DNA of 64,000 nucleotides, from NCBI GenBank assembly GCA_903772945.1, contig CAICTM010000164.1, positions 1-64,000 of the forward strand, written 5' to 3'. Shown here piece after piece: positions 41,484 to 52,465 of the stretch. The stretch's first letter is position 1; every line of letters starts with the position of its first letter. The notes below the pieces were generated by a model. That model saw only the letters and a program-made list of their open reading frames with translations. It searched no databases and was not told the origin of the DNA. The position numbers were made by a program, and so were the translations under genes. This stretch comes from Seminavis robusta (lineage: Eukaryota; Bacillariophyta; Bacillariophyceae; Naviculales; Naviculaceae).

Positions 41484-43970
41484 ATGTTGCTTTCAATAAT
41501 GCGACTTCTCTTCTTATCCTTCTTTTGGAGTCTATCGGATGCTGTTTTTTCGGCTGAAACTACTATTAATACTACAACTGGCCCCAACTACCAAGAATGC
41601 ACGAGCGAATTGTCTCTCACGTTTCCCTACTGCGACATGAGCAAATCGTGGGACGAGCGAGTGGATTATTTGGTGGCGGAATTGAATTTGACGGAAAAGA
41701 TTGGTTTGTTATCTCCGGATCCAACGGTCGTTTCGAAAGGGTATATTGACTGCTACGCCATTACGTATGCCGTCCCGCGTTTGGGCATTGGAAGGTACAT
41801 GTGGTTGGTCGAGACCAATTCGCAGGCCAATAGTTTGTGCTACAAAAACACGACGCACTGTCCCACGGCGTTTCCAGGAGCCCTCGGATTGGCCGCCTCC
41901 TTTAATACGACCGTTTGGAAGTTGAAAGGACACGTCATTTCATCCGAATTGCGCGCCCAATACAATTCCGGTGGTCGTCGCAAACGGCCCGAATCCTTGG
42001 TGGGTCTGACTGGATTTGGACCCAATCTTAATATTGCGCGAGATCCTCGCTTTGGTCGAACCAGTGAATTGCCGGGAGAAGATCCCCTCTTGAATGGATT
42101 CTATGCCATTTCCTACTTGCACGGATTGCAGCAACCACTCGATTCGGACAACAACAATAGCAATAAATACCTCAAAATGCTGGCATTGGTCAAACACTTT
42201 ACGGCGTACAGTCGAGAAGTCAATCGAGGACACGACAATTACAATATTTCACAACACATGCTCTTTGACAGTTATCTACCAGCTTATCAAATGGCATTTC
42301 AACAAGGCAACGCGTCGGGAGTCATGTGCAGTTACAATGCCGTCAATGGAGCTCCCTCCTGTGCCAATGACTGGTTGTTGAATACAATCATGCGACAATC
42401 CTGGAATCAACCGCATGCTCTGGTCATGACGGATTGTGGTGCCGTCCGGAACCTCAAGGGACCGCCCGTCAAGGCTCCTTCGGATGCTCACGCCGTGGCG
42501 TGGAGTTTGGGCAATGGCACCGACGTCGAAGCGGGCGATCACATGTTTGGACAATTTGGAGCAAATGCCGTGGCACAGGGATTGCTCAATGAAACCGTTG
42601 TCGATCAAGCGGTACGACGAGTCTTGTGGAACATGATGCGGGTCGGACGATTTGATCATCCCTACCATACTAATCCGTACGCATCCATTACCGCCGACGC
42701 CATTGGCAGTCCTCAACATTCCAAGATTCGAGACGATGCGGCACGACAAACTGCCGTATTGTTGCGCAATTTGGGAGGTGCCTTGCCCTTGTCGCCAGGC
42801 AACAACAAGACGATTGTCATTGTGGGACCTCAAGCCAATACGGGAGAAGGACTCATGCCCGATTACTGGGGTGATGAAGCGTGTCCCAACAATCGCGGAT
42901 TTCGCTGTGTCCCCACATTTTACACGGCCATTGACAAGATTCAAACTTCCGGGAAAACGCTCTGGTCCATGGGGGTGGGAGAAAAGTCCATGGACAAGAA
43001 GAATTATCAAACTGCCTTGACGGCCGTGCAAGATCATGCGGATATTGTCGTGCTGGCCATGGGTATTTCCAAAAAGACCGAACAAGAAGGCACCGATCGG
43101 ACCAGTACATTGCTTCCGGGATTGCAGAATCAATTTGCCTTGGATGTCTTGAAAATTGCCAAACAAAAGAACATTCCCGCCATTCTACTTTTGGTCAATG
43201 GCGGAGCACTCTCCATCAATGACTTGATGCCAATCCGGACAGTTCCTTCCAATCTTCCAGAGTGCTATCAGAGTCGTGCCGGTGTGGCTCCAGCACAACT
43301 GCCACAAAGCTATGCTATTGTCGAAACGTACAATCCATCCTTTGGTGCCACGGGGATTGTGGACGCTCTCTTTGGCATTGGACCCGTGTCCTGGGGACGC
43401 ATGGTCACAACCATGTACCCAAAAGAGTTTGCCGACACGCATCCGCCCGATCAGTACGATTTGGCTGATGGCGATGGACTCACCTATCGATATTACAAGG
43501 GTGATGTATTGGCAACCTTTGGAGAAGGCATGCCACACGAAGATCCCGACGACGATGGGAGTGCCGTTAGTTGCAAGATGATGATGACACACAATCAAAC
43601 GCAGCAACAAACAGAAACAGAATGGACGATTCGATGTGTTGCCACCAATTCACTAACCGACCGGTCTCTCTCCGCATTGGTCATGGTCTATGCACGAGCT
43701 TCGGAAAAGATTCAAGCTCCGTATCCCATTCCTCGACGAGCCTTGAAAGGATTCCACCGCGTCATGGTCGGTCCCTTGCAGAGTGAGACGTTTGAGATTG
43801 ATATTGGCTTGCAAGACATTATGCTGGTGAATGAACAAGGACACAAAGAGGCACTGCCTGGCCGACATTTTGATTTGCTGGATATCTGGGATGGCTGGAA
43901 TACCTTTCAATCATTCTCGGTGAGCTTGCCATCACAACACGAGGGTGGGATCACGATAGAGTCGTTCTAG
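41484..43970 (+). CDS. Secreted glycoside hydrolase family 3 enzyme (beta-xylosidase/beta-glucosidase type)
   Basis: Single exon, 828 aa, from the ATG that begins a signal peptide (LLSIMRLLFLSFFWSLSDA). The opening matches plant BXL-type GH3 enzymes: FPYCDMSKSWDERVDYLV then LNLTEKIGLL. Further marks are NIARDPRFGRTSELPGEDP, LVKHFTAYS, GVMCSYNAVNG and the nucleophile Asp317 in LVMTDCGAV. The C-terminal alpha/beta sandwich domain (AVLLRNLGGALPLSP, IVIVGPQAN, TDRTSTLLPGLQ, ILLLVNGGALS) and a fibronectin-III-like domain (LKGFHRVMVGPLQSETFEI) complete the usual three-domain plan. It cleaves terminal beta-linked sugars, presumably outside the cell or in the vacuole, in turnover of wall or extracellular polysaccharide. 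The exact sugar cannot be read from the sequence. Confidence 0.92.
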   Translation: MLLSIMRLLFLSFFWSLSDAVFSAETTINTTTGPNYQECTSELSLTFPYCDMSKSWDERVDYLVAELNLTEKIGLLSPDPTVVSKGYIDCYAITYAVPRLGIGRYMWLVETNSQANSLCYKNTTHCPTAFPGALGLAASFNTTVWKLKGHVISSELRAQYNSGGRRKRPESLVGLTGFGPNLNIARDPRFGRTSELPGEDPLLNGFYAISYLHGLQQPLDSDNNNSNKYLKMLALVKHFTAYSREVNRGHDNYNISQHMLFDSYLPAYQMAFQQGNASGVMCSYNAVNGAPSCANDWLLNTIMRQSWNQPHALVMTDCGAVRNLKGPPVKAPSDAHAVAWSLGNGTDVEAGDHMFGQFGANAVAQGLLNETVVDQAVRRVLWNMMRVGRFDHPYHTNPYASITADAIGSPQHSKIRDDAARQTAVLLRNLGGALPLSPGNNKTIVIVGPQANTGEGLMPDYWGDEACPNNRGFRCVPTFYTAIDKIQTSGKTLWSMGVGEKSMDKKNYQTALTAVQDHADIVVLAMGISKKTEQEGTDRTSTLLPGLQNQFALDVLKIAKQKNIPAILLLVNGGALSINDLMPIRTVPSNLPECYQSRAGVAPAQLPQSYAIVETYNPSFGATGIVDALFGIGPVSWGRMVTTMYPKEFADTHPPDQYDLADGDGLTYRYYKGDVLATFGEGMPHEDPDDDGSAVSCKMMMTHNQTQQQTETEWTIRCVATNSLTDRSLSALVMVYARASEKIQAPYPIPRRALKGFHRVMVGPLQSETFEIDIGLQDIMLVNEQGHKEALPGRHFDLLDIWDGWNTFQSFSVSLPSQHEGGITIESF

Positions 43971-44553
43971 CCTGGATATCGGTTCTAACCTCGACATCGG
44001 TAAAGGGGCAAAGTTGGCTAGGAGCTAGAGGTGATGCAAACCAAAAGCAGAAACGTACATTTAAAAAACTGCATGCATGCACAACACGTCGTGGAGGATT
44101 GACTATAGAAGTCGCAGTCGCGGCACAATGAATCCCTGAAAGGGAACCTGTCCGCTTGCAACATCTTGTTGGTTTGGATCCAATCGTCCTCATGGTAGCA
44201 ACTTACATTCATGGCGAGGTGTACATACCGGCACAGCAACGTCCACCTCTTTTGGACAAAGCAGGAAGAATGGCGGATGTCTTGGGCGTCCTGAGCATTC
44301 GATCTGGTAAGAACAAGAACCAACACGTAGGCTCGGAACTCTAGATTGGCTCCACGATCTCTAGCAGCTGTAGAACCTTGCTGCAAAGGAAATCATCAGG
44401 TTACACCTGACAATGCTACAGTTCAATCTTTCTCGTGATCCGCTGGCCATGACTGCCCGAAGACACGGTGCCAATCGCTTCTGCAGTCCCTCCTGAGTGC
44501 CAATCGGGGGAAGGTACAATCTGAAAAGCACCGTAACCTACTGGTTATCGCTA
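43971..44553. other. Spacer, no gene seen
   Basis: Convergent intergenic region between the GH3 gene and the minus-strand carbonic anhydrase gene. No further gene supported. Confidence 0.5.
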
Positions 44554-45729
44554 CTAGCTACGGACTCCGCACTGTTTCACTACTCTGTGGAGCTGCTGGG
44601 GTGGCCGACTGGTCCAGCCTTCGGGAGATGGCTTTTCATTGAGATTACATTCCGCAGTGGATCCCTCTGGATATCGATAGTTGTTGATCACAGCAAACAT
44701 CCGAGTCACTTGCGATTCTGAAACCGTTAGTACTTCCGAGGCCAAGTTCCAAAAGACAGTCTGCGAGCACGGAGGCGTCGGCAAACTTCCCTCGTAGGTA
44801 TAGAAATCTGTATCCCCGGGGATGAGGCTGTAGGGATCAAAGAACTCACTGGTTGAACGCGCAACAGCCACCTCACTTGTATCCCAACTTTGGGATGTCC
44901 ACCAGTGCAGAAGACTTCAATTTCACCCAGGGCGGCTTCCCATTGGACCAAGAGTTTCTCGAAGATTGGATGCGTCTCCGTACCCTCGCCCTTGATTTTC
45001 TGTTGATTCATCCCACGGAGACCAACACAGCCAAGTCACGACCCTGTGAGACGGGCAGCAAGGAGTCACGGTGGAAAGACACTACGACCACCTTACCACA
45101 CCAACGACTTGAAAGTCACCCGTCGCAAAGCTGAAGTCAGGTACAGCTAGATTGGCATGGACAATGTGAAGTTCGGCATCTGCAAAGTCTCCATCAAACG
45201 AGTGTTCTGTGCCCGTATGAATATGAAACTGGAGGGCCGTGTACTCCACACTGTTGCCGAAAGAACCATTGTCCAACTTGATCGTGGGCGGAATGGAGCA
45301 GTTCCCAAACCCCACGCCCACATCAATATCCTTGATGGGGAAAGTCAGCTCCGAAAAGAGGCAGCTTTCCTGGCACACCAACCCAACGTAACCCAAAGGA
45401 AAAGGAAGCGGTGAGCTCGTACTGTCGCACTACGGCATTGGTGCGGCACCTGGGCAAAAACTCACCTTGCTGTTGTCCAAAACGTAGGGCGTAACGGGCG
45501 ATCGACAATTCGACATCATGAGGGATCCCGGGATATTGATGGGACTCTGACGATCTGATCGTCCGCATTCATTGGGCTCCATACCGAATGGAGTCGGCAC
45601 AAAGCCTAGCAAAGGCCAGTCGGTGTCTGGATCGGCATAGTCAAAGACAACGGGGTCCGCACCCTCCACATTTCGGGCTATCCAAGAGATGGAATAGATG
45701 AGGAGAGTTGCGAATCGAGAAACGAACAT
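44554..45729 (-). CDS. Secreted alpha-carbonic anhydrase, with apparent frame breaks in the 3' part
   Basis: Minus strand. Exon 1 (45729-45466) has a signal peptide (FVSRFATLLIYSISWIARNV) and the QSPINI motif. Intron 45465-45370. Exon 2 (45369-45097) has FHIHTGTEHSFDGD and ELHIVH, giving the three zinc histidines at about residues 137, 139 and 156. A second intron (45096-45044) leads to DLAVLVSVG. After this the family sequence continues, but in changing frames: KGEGTETHPIFEKLLVQWE in one, SEFFDPYSLIPGDTDFYTYE and SLPTPPCSQTVFW (substrate-pocket loop) in another, ending at 44554. At least two frame changes, near 45015 and 44895, are not explained by introns I can find. The enzyme interconverts CO2 and bicarbonate; a secreted form would serve external carbon uptake. 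Either a recent pseudogene or two assembly indels. Confidence 0.75.
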
Positions 45730-46141
45730 GTTTCTGGTTTTTGCTTTGGAGGAACTAACCGTCGCTTCACTCTGGCTTTTTGACTGGCTACTTGGATTGA
45801 ATTGTTTTATGATTTCAGTATCTTATACATCTTTTTGTTTGAATTAAAATACCGTGGCTGACAAGGTACATGGAAGGAAGCCCTTTTGGTACGATACCCA
45901 CTCCGAGGGCAGGAAGGGTTGGAGTGGTCGAGGCTATCAACCCACAAGCACGAGTTTCGTGCCTTTGTGGTGTCCTGGGACATGACGGAAAATTTGATAT
46001 TTAGTGCTTTCCGAGTTGCGGTCAATGACATTCTGACGTTTCGGGTGATGTCATCCACAGCCGCGTTGGCTATGCCCTAAAGTTCCTGGCGTGATCAAGT
46101 GTGTCTGAGTTGGCTCTATTCTTTGAGTTTGACACAATGAT
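45730..46141. other. Spacer, no gene seen
   Basis: Promoter side of the carbonic anhydrase gene. No gene supported. Confidence 0.45.
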
Positions 46142-46143
46142 TA

Positions 46144-46649
46144 CAGTCAACACTCACTTAAGTTCCGTTTTTTTAAGTTCCGCTATTCTACAAAGTTCCA
46201 CTTTTTCAGGGCTGCCCCCCTCAGTCACTAGTTCTCATGACTGAACATGACTGACTAGTGAATGGGTTTTGTGGCTGTTTTTGGCTGGGCTGGCAGTTAG
46301 AATCTTGCCAAATGAGGCAACAACAGTCTCTACAAAGCCCAAATAGCACCTTTTTGACAGCACTGTGGCCATTTTGGGCCCAAATAGTAGATTGGATCCA
46401 CCAGAGAGAGTCTGGGCACAACTAGTAGACAATAGAGACACTATATGTAGAAGCGATGGGGTTCCACCCCATGAAATTTTGGCTCCTTTTACCCCCAACA
46501 ACAATAGAATATGACAGGAACCACCCCAAGTGGGTCCTAAGACCACGAACCGGCCGATATAGGGCTCCAAAGATCTAAAGTTCCGTTATTCAGCTAAGTT
46601 CCGTTTTTTTCTTAATGCTGGGGGGTGGAACTTTAGTGAGTGTTGACTG
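46144..46649. mobile_element. Non-autonomous pogo/Tc1-mariner-like MITE
   Basis: 506 bases bounded by 23-bp terminal inverted repeats (left CAGTCAACACTCACTTAAG..., right inverse identical at 22 of 23 positions) and flanked by TA on both sides (46142-46143 and 46650-46651), the target duplication of this superfamily. Subterminal AAGTTCCG(T/C) plus T-run motifs occur two to three times at each end. There is no transposase frame inside. A small inverted repeat (TCACTAGT...ACTAGTGA) lies at about 46227-46260. Confidence 0.9.
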
Positions 46650-46651
46650 TA

Positions 46652-47114
46652 CTCTAGTAGCGATTTTATTCCTATTGTGCTACTAGCTAGTACTGCGCCG
46701 ATGGCTATTGCTTTTTATTCACTTTCTGAACACGTGCTCTTGCAAGCTTCGAGCTGTCGCGAGAGCGTCCTCGGGCACGGGAGGGTCTGTCGCTTGATGG
46801 GATGATCTGCAAAACGATGTATGATGCAGTACCGGTACCAGCTCCAACGTCTAGCTAGAGTAAACGGACTGAAGGTGATAACTCGGCTCATCCTACTTGC
46901 TGCAAGTACACGTGTACCGGTACGTACGAGTACATAGCAGCAGCCAGCAAGACGCAGCTAACGCGGCCGAGTGTATTGGTCTACCTATCTATTTAAAATA
47001 GCTGTTGAAACGTTACAATTCCATGGTACGCACCAAGAGAAGCATTTCATTGCTGGCAGACGCAACCACTATCCTGTACGTGTACAAGCAGGCTACAGGC
47101 TGCTTCCTGAAATC
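46652..47114. other. Spacer, no gene seen
   Basis: No gene supported. GGTACCGGTACGTAC-type microrepeats present. Confidence 0.45.
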
Positions 47115-50100
47115 TCATCTTGACACCTGAATCTCATCTTGACAAAAATCTCCCGTGAAACCTTCAGCGCACCGGCAAATTGGATGGTCATAATAGGAAT
47201 AGTCACAGAAACCACCATTCAAGCATGGATCCAGCAGGTCACCAGCCGTAACTTCCCAATCATCCAAATCCACAGAGTGCGTTTTCCAGCAAGATTCCTG
47301 CGTGGAATTCTGGCAAAATTCCCCGTAAAACGGGGGCTCACAGGTACACTTCAACTGGAATGGATCGCATGCTTGACGGTTTTTGCAGGAACCAGCCCAA
47401 ACCAGATCGGAGCAAAAGAATGGATCTTCCTCTACTGCTGGTGGGTGTGGATTCTGGCAGATGTTCCCAGAGGCCCCTTTGAAACAATACTAGAAACAAC
47501 AACGTGCCCGGGTTGTGTTAGAGCTACCCAGACCTGCACGAGTCACGAACAGTGAGATATAAGTTTTACCTGACAGCTTCCAGTTTTGGAGTCACATATC
47601 CCATCATTGAAACAGCCAAGTTCATTGCAATCATAAACATATTCACATTGGAAACCACTGAATATTAGAGAACACAAAGAAGAAGAAGAATGAGAGATTG
47701 CTTTTGCGATGACAGAGAGGGGCTAACAACCGAAAACTTTCTTGTAGAAGGGTAAGCAGTCACAGAAGCCAAAAGGAAAGCCCTCGAAACCATCCCGGCA
47801 TCTGCCCTTATTTTGGCATGTTGCCAATCCCTCAGTCACAGTTCCATTCTCGTACTGGAAACTGCAGGCAGAACATAAGAACCGTGCACTGAGTGTGTCG
47901 TCATCATCTGGTGTAGCATCAAAAAACAATGAATCATCATGGTTCTCTTGTGGCTTGGCGAAAACCCAGGTCACTGCGGTTGGGTCATAAGCCCAAGTAG
48001 GTGTACCATAGTCCACAGGAGAACTGTAGTAGCGAGGACTGTATAGTCTGCTCTTTGCCAATACCTGCAGCGCCTCAGCAGCGGATGAAGCGTTCCAAAA
48101 TTTTGTTGTGTTCAAGTAATCGAAGAACTCGTCATAGGTCAACGCACTCGATTCATATGGTGCACCCATGATCATCCATCTTTTTTGCAGAAACCAATGA
48201 ACCAATTTGTGGTAAGAACATGCTCTGCTTTTGATGCCCGAGAAGTGCATCAACGGGATCCCAACCTACCTTCGACCTGTGAAAATCATGAAATACTGGA
48301 CTTTCAATGCGGCAGAGAACGCATACGCATTGATGTCGAACGGAATATACAAGAATCTGTGATTGAATTTCACATCTGCCGAAAGAAACTGATTATCAAA
48401 AAAGAAAGACCCTCCTGGAACGTTGGCCAGAGTGCCTCTGGTTCGAAAGTCTACTGCATAGAAAGGACATTTGGGTGTTTCAGTCTCACAGCTCACCCCA
48501 AAGAATCCTTCATGGCACATGCAGGCATGATTCTCATTACAAGTTCCACGGTCTGTATGGCATCGGTTTTCGTTACACTCATGACAGGTCAGAGAGAACC
48601 AGTCAACGGGAACAAACCCTCCTGTTGTGTTGTGGAACCATGTTTGATCGGCAATTGTTGTGACATCGAACGACTCAGTTTCTGAAGATTTGATGACAAC
48701 AAGACCTTTCTCAGGTGTATTGGGCTCCAGCACCCAAGCCTTGTTGGACCGAGAGTACCGCATTTTGTATGTTCCACTGAGATCAACATACTTGGGCCGG
48801 CTGCTTTGTAGTCCCTCTGCGATAAATCCGCCAGAGTAATAGGCGAGGTCCGGATCATACGCATCACCAAACTGCAGCAAGAGCACATTGCACGCAAACT
48901 TTCCAGACAGCTGCCAGTTGGAGAAAATAATCCAAAAGACGTAGAGAGCAGTCACTATAGTCCCCAGCAAAAATCTTCTCATCCAAAGTGTTCTTCTTAT
49001 GTTGGCAGCCGTCGTCATGATGTCCCCAACACCTGAAAAGAGGATATGCGGCATCATGTAGAGGTCTATGTGAACCAAAGGTGTACACCCATGGTACTGC
49101 ATGGATCTAAAAAAGCGCAACAGAATCAAACCGATCAACACTCAAACTCTCACCTTTGACTTCAGCTTGAATGACCTGGCCCACCAAGCCAGTTTCCGCC
49201 ACGGCAAAAGCAACGTCATCGATGTCTTGGACAAAGTGCAGGGCGGCAAAGTTGAGACACATCCCCACAACAGTTGTACTTTGCATGAGCAATATGAACA
49301 AATTCATGATCATAAAGAAACCCGAGGATGCCTGAAATAATGATGACATGGCCCACTTGATTTTGGTGGCACCCGTGTGGTCCTTGATTAGCTCTTTATC
49401 GTATCCATTGAACACGCGGGAACATCCCTTGATGAGGTCTCCTTCTTTGGCCGTAAAATTGATGATGAGGATTACACCACAGCCTTGTGCAATACGAACG
49501 GTGCGTTCCACATCAACTGGAAGTTTGAGCCTGTTTGTTTCTCCATTGCTCTGTCTCAAGCAAAATGTTCTACACGGTAAGGAAATATTACTCGAACACG
49601 ACTTCTACAAACATGCAAAAACAAAATACTCACCGAGGTGGGTGGATCTTCTGTGGTATCCACTAGACCAATGACTGATTGGTACCAATAATAAATTTTT
49701 CGAGCAGACATGTGTCAGCTTCACTGCAAGAGATATTTTCTATACACACAACAGGCGTCTTGCAGGCAGCAAAAACTTACAAATCAGCACCAAAATGGTG
49801 AATTGGATCATGAAAACAAGCATTGCAAAAAAGAAAGGAATGCTAAAACGGTCTGCCGTGTACATGACACTGTAGATGTCTTCATTGAGAGCCTTTTCGA
49901 ATCGATATTCGCTGGAACGATAGGACATGTTTTTGGGTGGTTTCTTCGCTGCCTCAGCAGTCATGTCATCAATTTCTTCTCCTTGTTGGTCCTTGCTCTC
50001 ATCACCATGGTACTCTTTTTCGGGAACCAGGTTATTGTCACTGTTGTATACTGTAGGGACCAGCTTGTTGGGGTCATCCTCTGGTTGGACCGTTCGGCCC

Positions 50101-50444
50101 TGGAGTACAGTCGCCTTTTTCGGCTCGTCCTCTTCCACCTGAATTGTCACCGAACGCCTGTCACCAGCGGCCTTCTTGGGTGGGTCGGCAGCTTTAGCTC
50201 GGCCCTGTACCGCTTTGGCTGGGCTCTCTGCCGCACCACCATGGTACTCTTCCTCGGGAACCAGGTTATTATCACTGTGGTATTCCATGGGGACCAGCTT
50301 TTGGGGGTCATCTTCTGGTTGGACCGTTCGGCCCTCGAGCACAGTCCCTTTGACTGGCTCGTCCGCTTCCACCTGAATTGTCACTGAACGACTGTCACCA
50401 TTCGCCTTCTTGGGTGGGTCCTCAGCGTTAGCTGGTGTGTTCAT
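47115..50444 (-). CDS. Multi-pass membrane protein with EGF-like repeats (seven exons)
   Basis: Minus-strand exons: 50444-49781, 49674-49634, 49550-49154, 49032-48270, 48224-about 47727, 47657-47570 and 47489-47115. Phases fit for 941 aa. The cytosolic N terminus holds a tandem duplication of about 61 residues (9-69 and 87-147: DPPKK...GDxRSVTIQVE...LVPE(E/K)EYHG). Transmembrane helices follow (about 201-225; FFMIMNLFILLMQ...CLNFAALHFVQDIDDVAF; LLGTIVTALYVFWIIF), then a long ectodomain with four EGF-like modules (CHECNENRC...CMCHEGFFGVSC, the CRDGFEGFPFGFCDC...CNELGC region, CKNRQAC...GEFC, CLNGGFC...GDFC). The intron between exons 4 and 5 is only 45 bases. The exon 5/6 boundary gives a perfect frame but lacks a GT donor at the position needed. 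Surface adhesion or sensing is inferred from architecture only. This NFAALHFVQDIDD-type membrane core recurs in diatom proteins (recollection, not searched). Confidence 0.8.
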
Positions 50445-50803
50445 GGCCAGATCTGTAGTCTCACTGATCTCAATAACCTCTCTTGATGGAGTTGTAATGG
50501 AACTGCATGTGCCATTGGCGGCAGGCTGAGAATTCTTCCGCGGTCATAAATGAGGCAGTGTGAAGAATTCGGGTCATCTCCAGTGAATCGAATCATTTCA
50601 ATCGGATCAATCGAATAGTTCGATTGGAGATTCAATCGAATTGAATCGAATCAATCGAATGTACCGTACAGATGAACCGGTACGGTACCTGTAGGGTTAG
50701 AGGTGCGCCAATGACACCAGTCCGAAGAAAAACTTTGCAACGCAGCAATCCAGGAACGGCACATACAACCGGAAATCTGCAGTAGGAACCGAGAAAACAA
50801 ACC
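50445..50803. promoter_or_regulatory. Shared divergent promoter region
   Basis: 359 bases separate the ATGs of the divergent EGF-repeat gene and MPDU1-like gene. It carries a dense cluster of ATCGAAT/ATTCGAT words (about 50584-50660, at least seven in both orientations) and a GGTACGGTACC palindrome near 50679. Regulatory meaning is inferred from position only. Confidence 0.45.
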
Positions 50804-51820
50804 ATGAAGTTGTCGGATCTTCCATTGGTCCTCCCCATTGCTGAATGGATATGGAGTAGTACTGGTAGCAGCAGCAGTAGTAGTGAAGATGATATTGCTA
50901 GTGATGTTGTCACTGCGCAAGTCTGTTTGAGTCAAGTGGAAGCCTTGGACATTCCCGCGTTTGTGTCGGGTGGCTGTTTCGCCCAAATCGTTTCCAAAGT
51001 GTCGGGCATTGGCATTATCGTGGGAGCCTGTTTCAACAAGGCTCCTACCATTAGCAACATGCTCGAAGCCCAATCGGCCGAAGGGTTCTCTAGAATGAGT
51101 TTGTACACCGAGTGCCTCTTTTACGCCAATAGCAGTATCTACAGTATCCAGCAAGAATACCCCTTTACAGCGGTAAGTAAGAACCCAATGGAAGATATCT
51201 ACCGCATCTAGATAGATAGATTGGAGTGAGAGACCACTTTACACGGTACAGCCAGTTGATCTTTTCCCTGTTTCTCATTCTTTGTATGTATTTGTGCTAC
51301 CGGAATGATGTATGATCTATTCTATTCTATTCTATTCTGTGCACTGCAGTACGGCGAGAACTTGGTGTTACTCTTACAAACCATGGTCATGGTGGTCCTC
51401 TTGTGGCACTATTCGTCCGTTACCATGACAGAACAAGTGGGCGTGGTGGTATCGGTGGTGATCTACTTGGGAGTGGCCATTTCCCTCCTTCCCGCCGAGC
51501 ATCGGTATCTGCTGCATGCCTTTAACGATGTGATTATTCTGTATTCGGGTGGTTTGCAAGTGGCGGAAACGTATCGCGTCAAACACACCGGTGCTCAATC
51601 CATAGTGACGACGAGTATGAATTTGGTGGGTGAAGTGTTGCGAGTATTTACGACATTGGAAGAAGCCGATGGAGATTGGAACATGATGTTGGGCTATCTG
51701 TTGTGTGCCGGATTGAGTGTGACCATGTTTGCGCAGTACTTTTTGTATCAAGCCAATACGGAACAGTTTTATTTGCAAAAGCAACAAGAAAAGAAGGAAA
51801 AGAAGAACAAGGTGGAGTAG
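50804..51820 (+). CDS. MPDU1: MPDU1-like PQ-loop membrane protein (dolichol-sugar utilisation)
   Basis: Two exons (50804-51172 and 51350-51820, GT-AG, phase 0) give 279 aa. It aligns by eye with MPDU1/Lec35: ISNMLEAQSAEGFSRMSL (compare QIVKILKSKSAEGLSLLS), YSIQQEYPFTAYGENLVLLL (compare [20 protein letters not shown]), LQTMVMVVLLWHY, then a second repeat with a late HTGAQSIVT and LVGEVLRVFTTLEE (compare HTGQLSAIT...LARIFTSIQE). The length is close to the animal protein. MPDU1 is an ER membrane protein needed for use of dolichol-phosphate mannose and glucose in N-glycan and GPI assembly. The first repeat's LPQ reads APT here, so the PQ motif itself is changed. A Lys/Glu-rich tail (QQEKKEKKNKVE) resembles an ER-retention dilysine context. 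Confidence 0.88.
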
Positions 51821-52465
51821 TCTAGTAGTACCGAAGGATCTTGTTGCATAGATAGATGTTGGCAGAGACCAAAAGCTTGCTCAGGTTAGTAAAATTGCTT
51901 CAAGATTTGCATAGACATACATGAGATAGCAGACCATCCCGCACCCAGACATAGCCAGTTAGATCCAGCCCAACAATCTATCTCTTTGGAGAGCTACCGG
52001 TAGGGTTACCTAGCTAGAGCTCCCCTTGTGTTCACGGTTGCTATAGCCGTTCGATTGGATGGCAACGTCTAAGTATTTCCTCCAGCACGAATGATCGTCG
52101 GATGCGGCTGTGAGAATTAACGACGTGGTGCTCAATCTTTTGCTTCAATCACGAACACGAGCAATGACCGACCTACCAGCCTACCAGCTATGCATAGACT
52201 ACCTCCAACCGCCAACTTCCGCTCCAAAATGTAGGCGAACCATTACAACAACCCTCCAACCCAACCAACAGTCCAAGAGGTCTCTTCTCTGCTGAGTATA
52301 ATATCCATCGCAGCTGTTAGTCCATCCTACCAGCTAGCAACTGTCCCTACCGGTATCTGCTACCATCATCTTAAGGTTAAGCTCAGATACCCCTGGATAC
52401 CCGCGGATACCCCCTCCTGCTCCTCTACTAGTAGTTAAAGCCGTGCTACCCATTAAAATACCAAG
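51821..52465. other. Spacer, no gene seen
   Basis: Contains the 3' flank of the MPDU1-like gene and the promoter of the coiled-coil gene. Confidence 0.45.
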
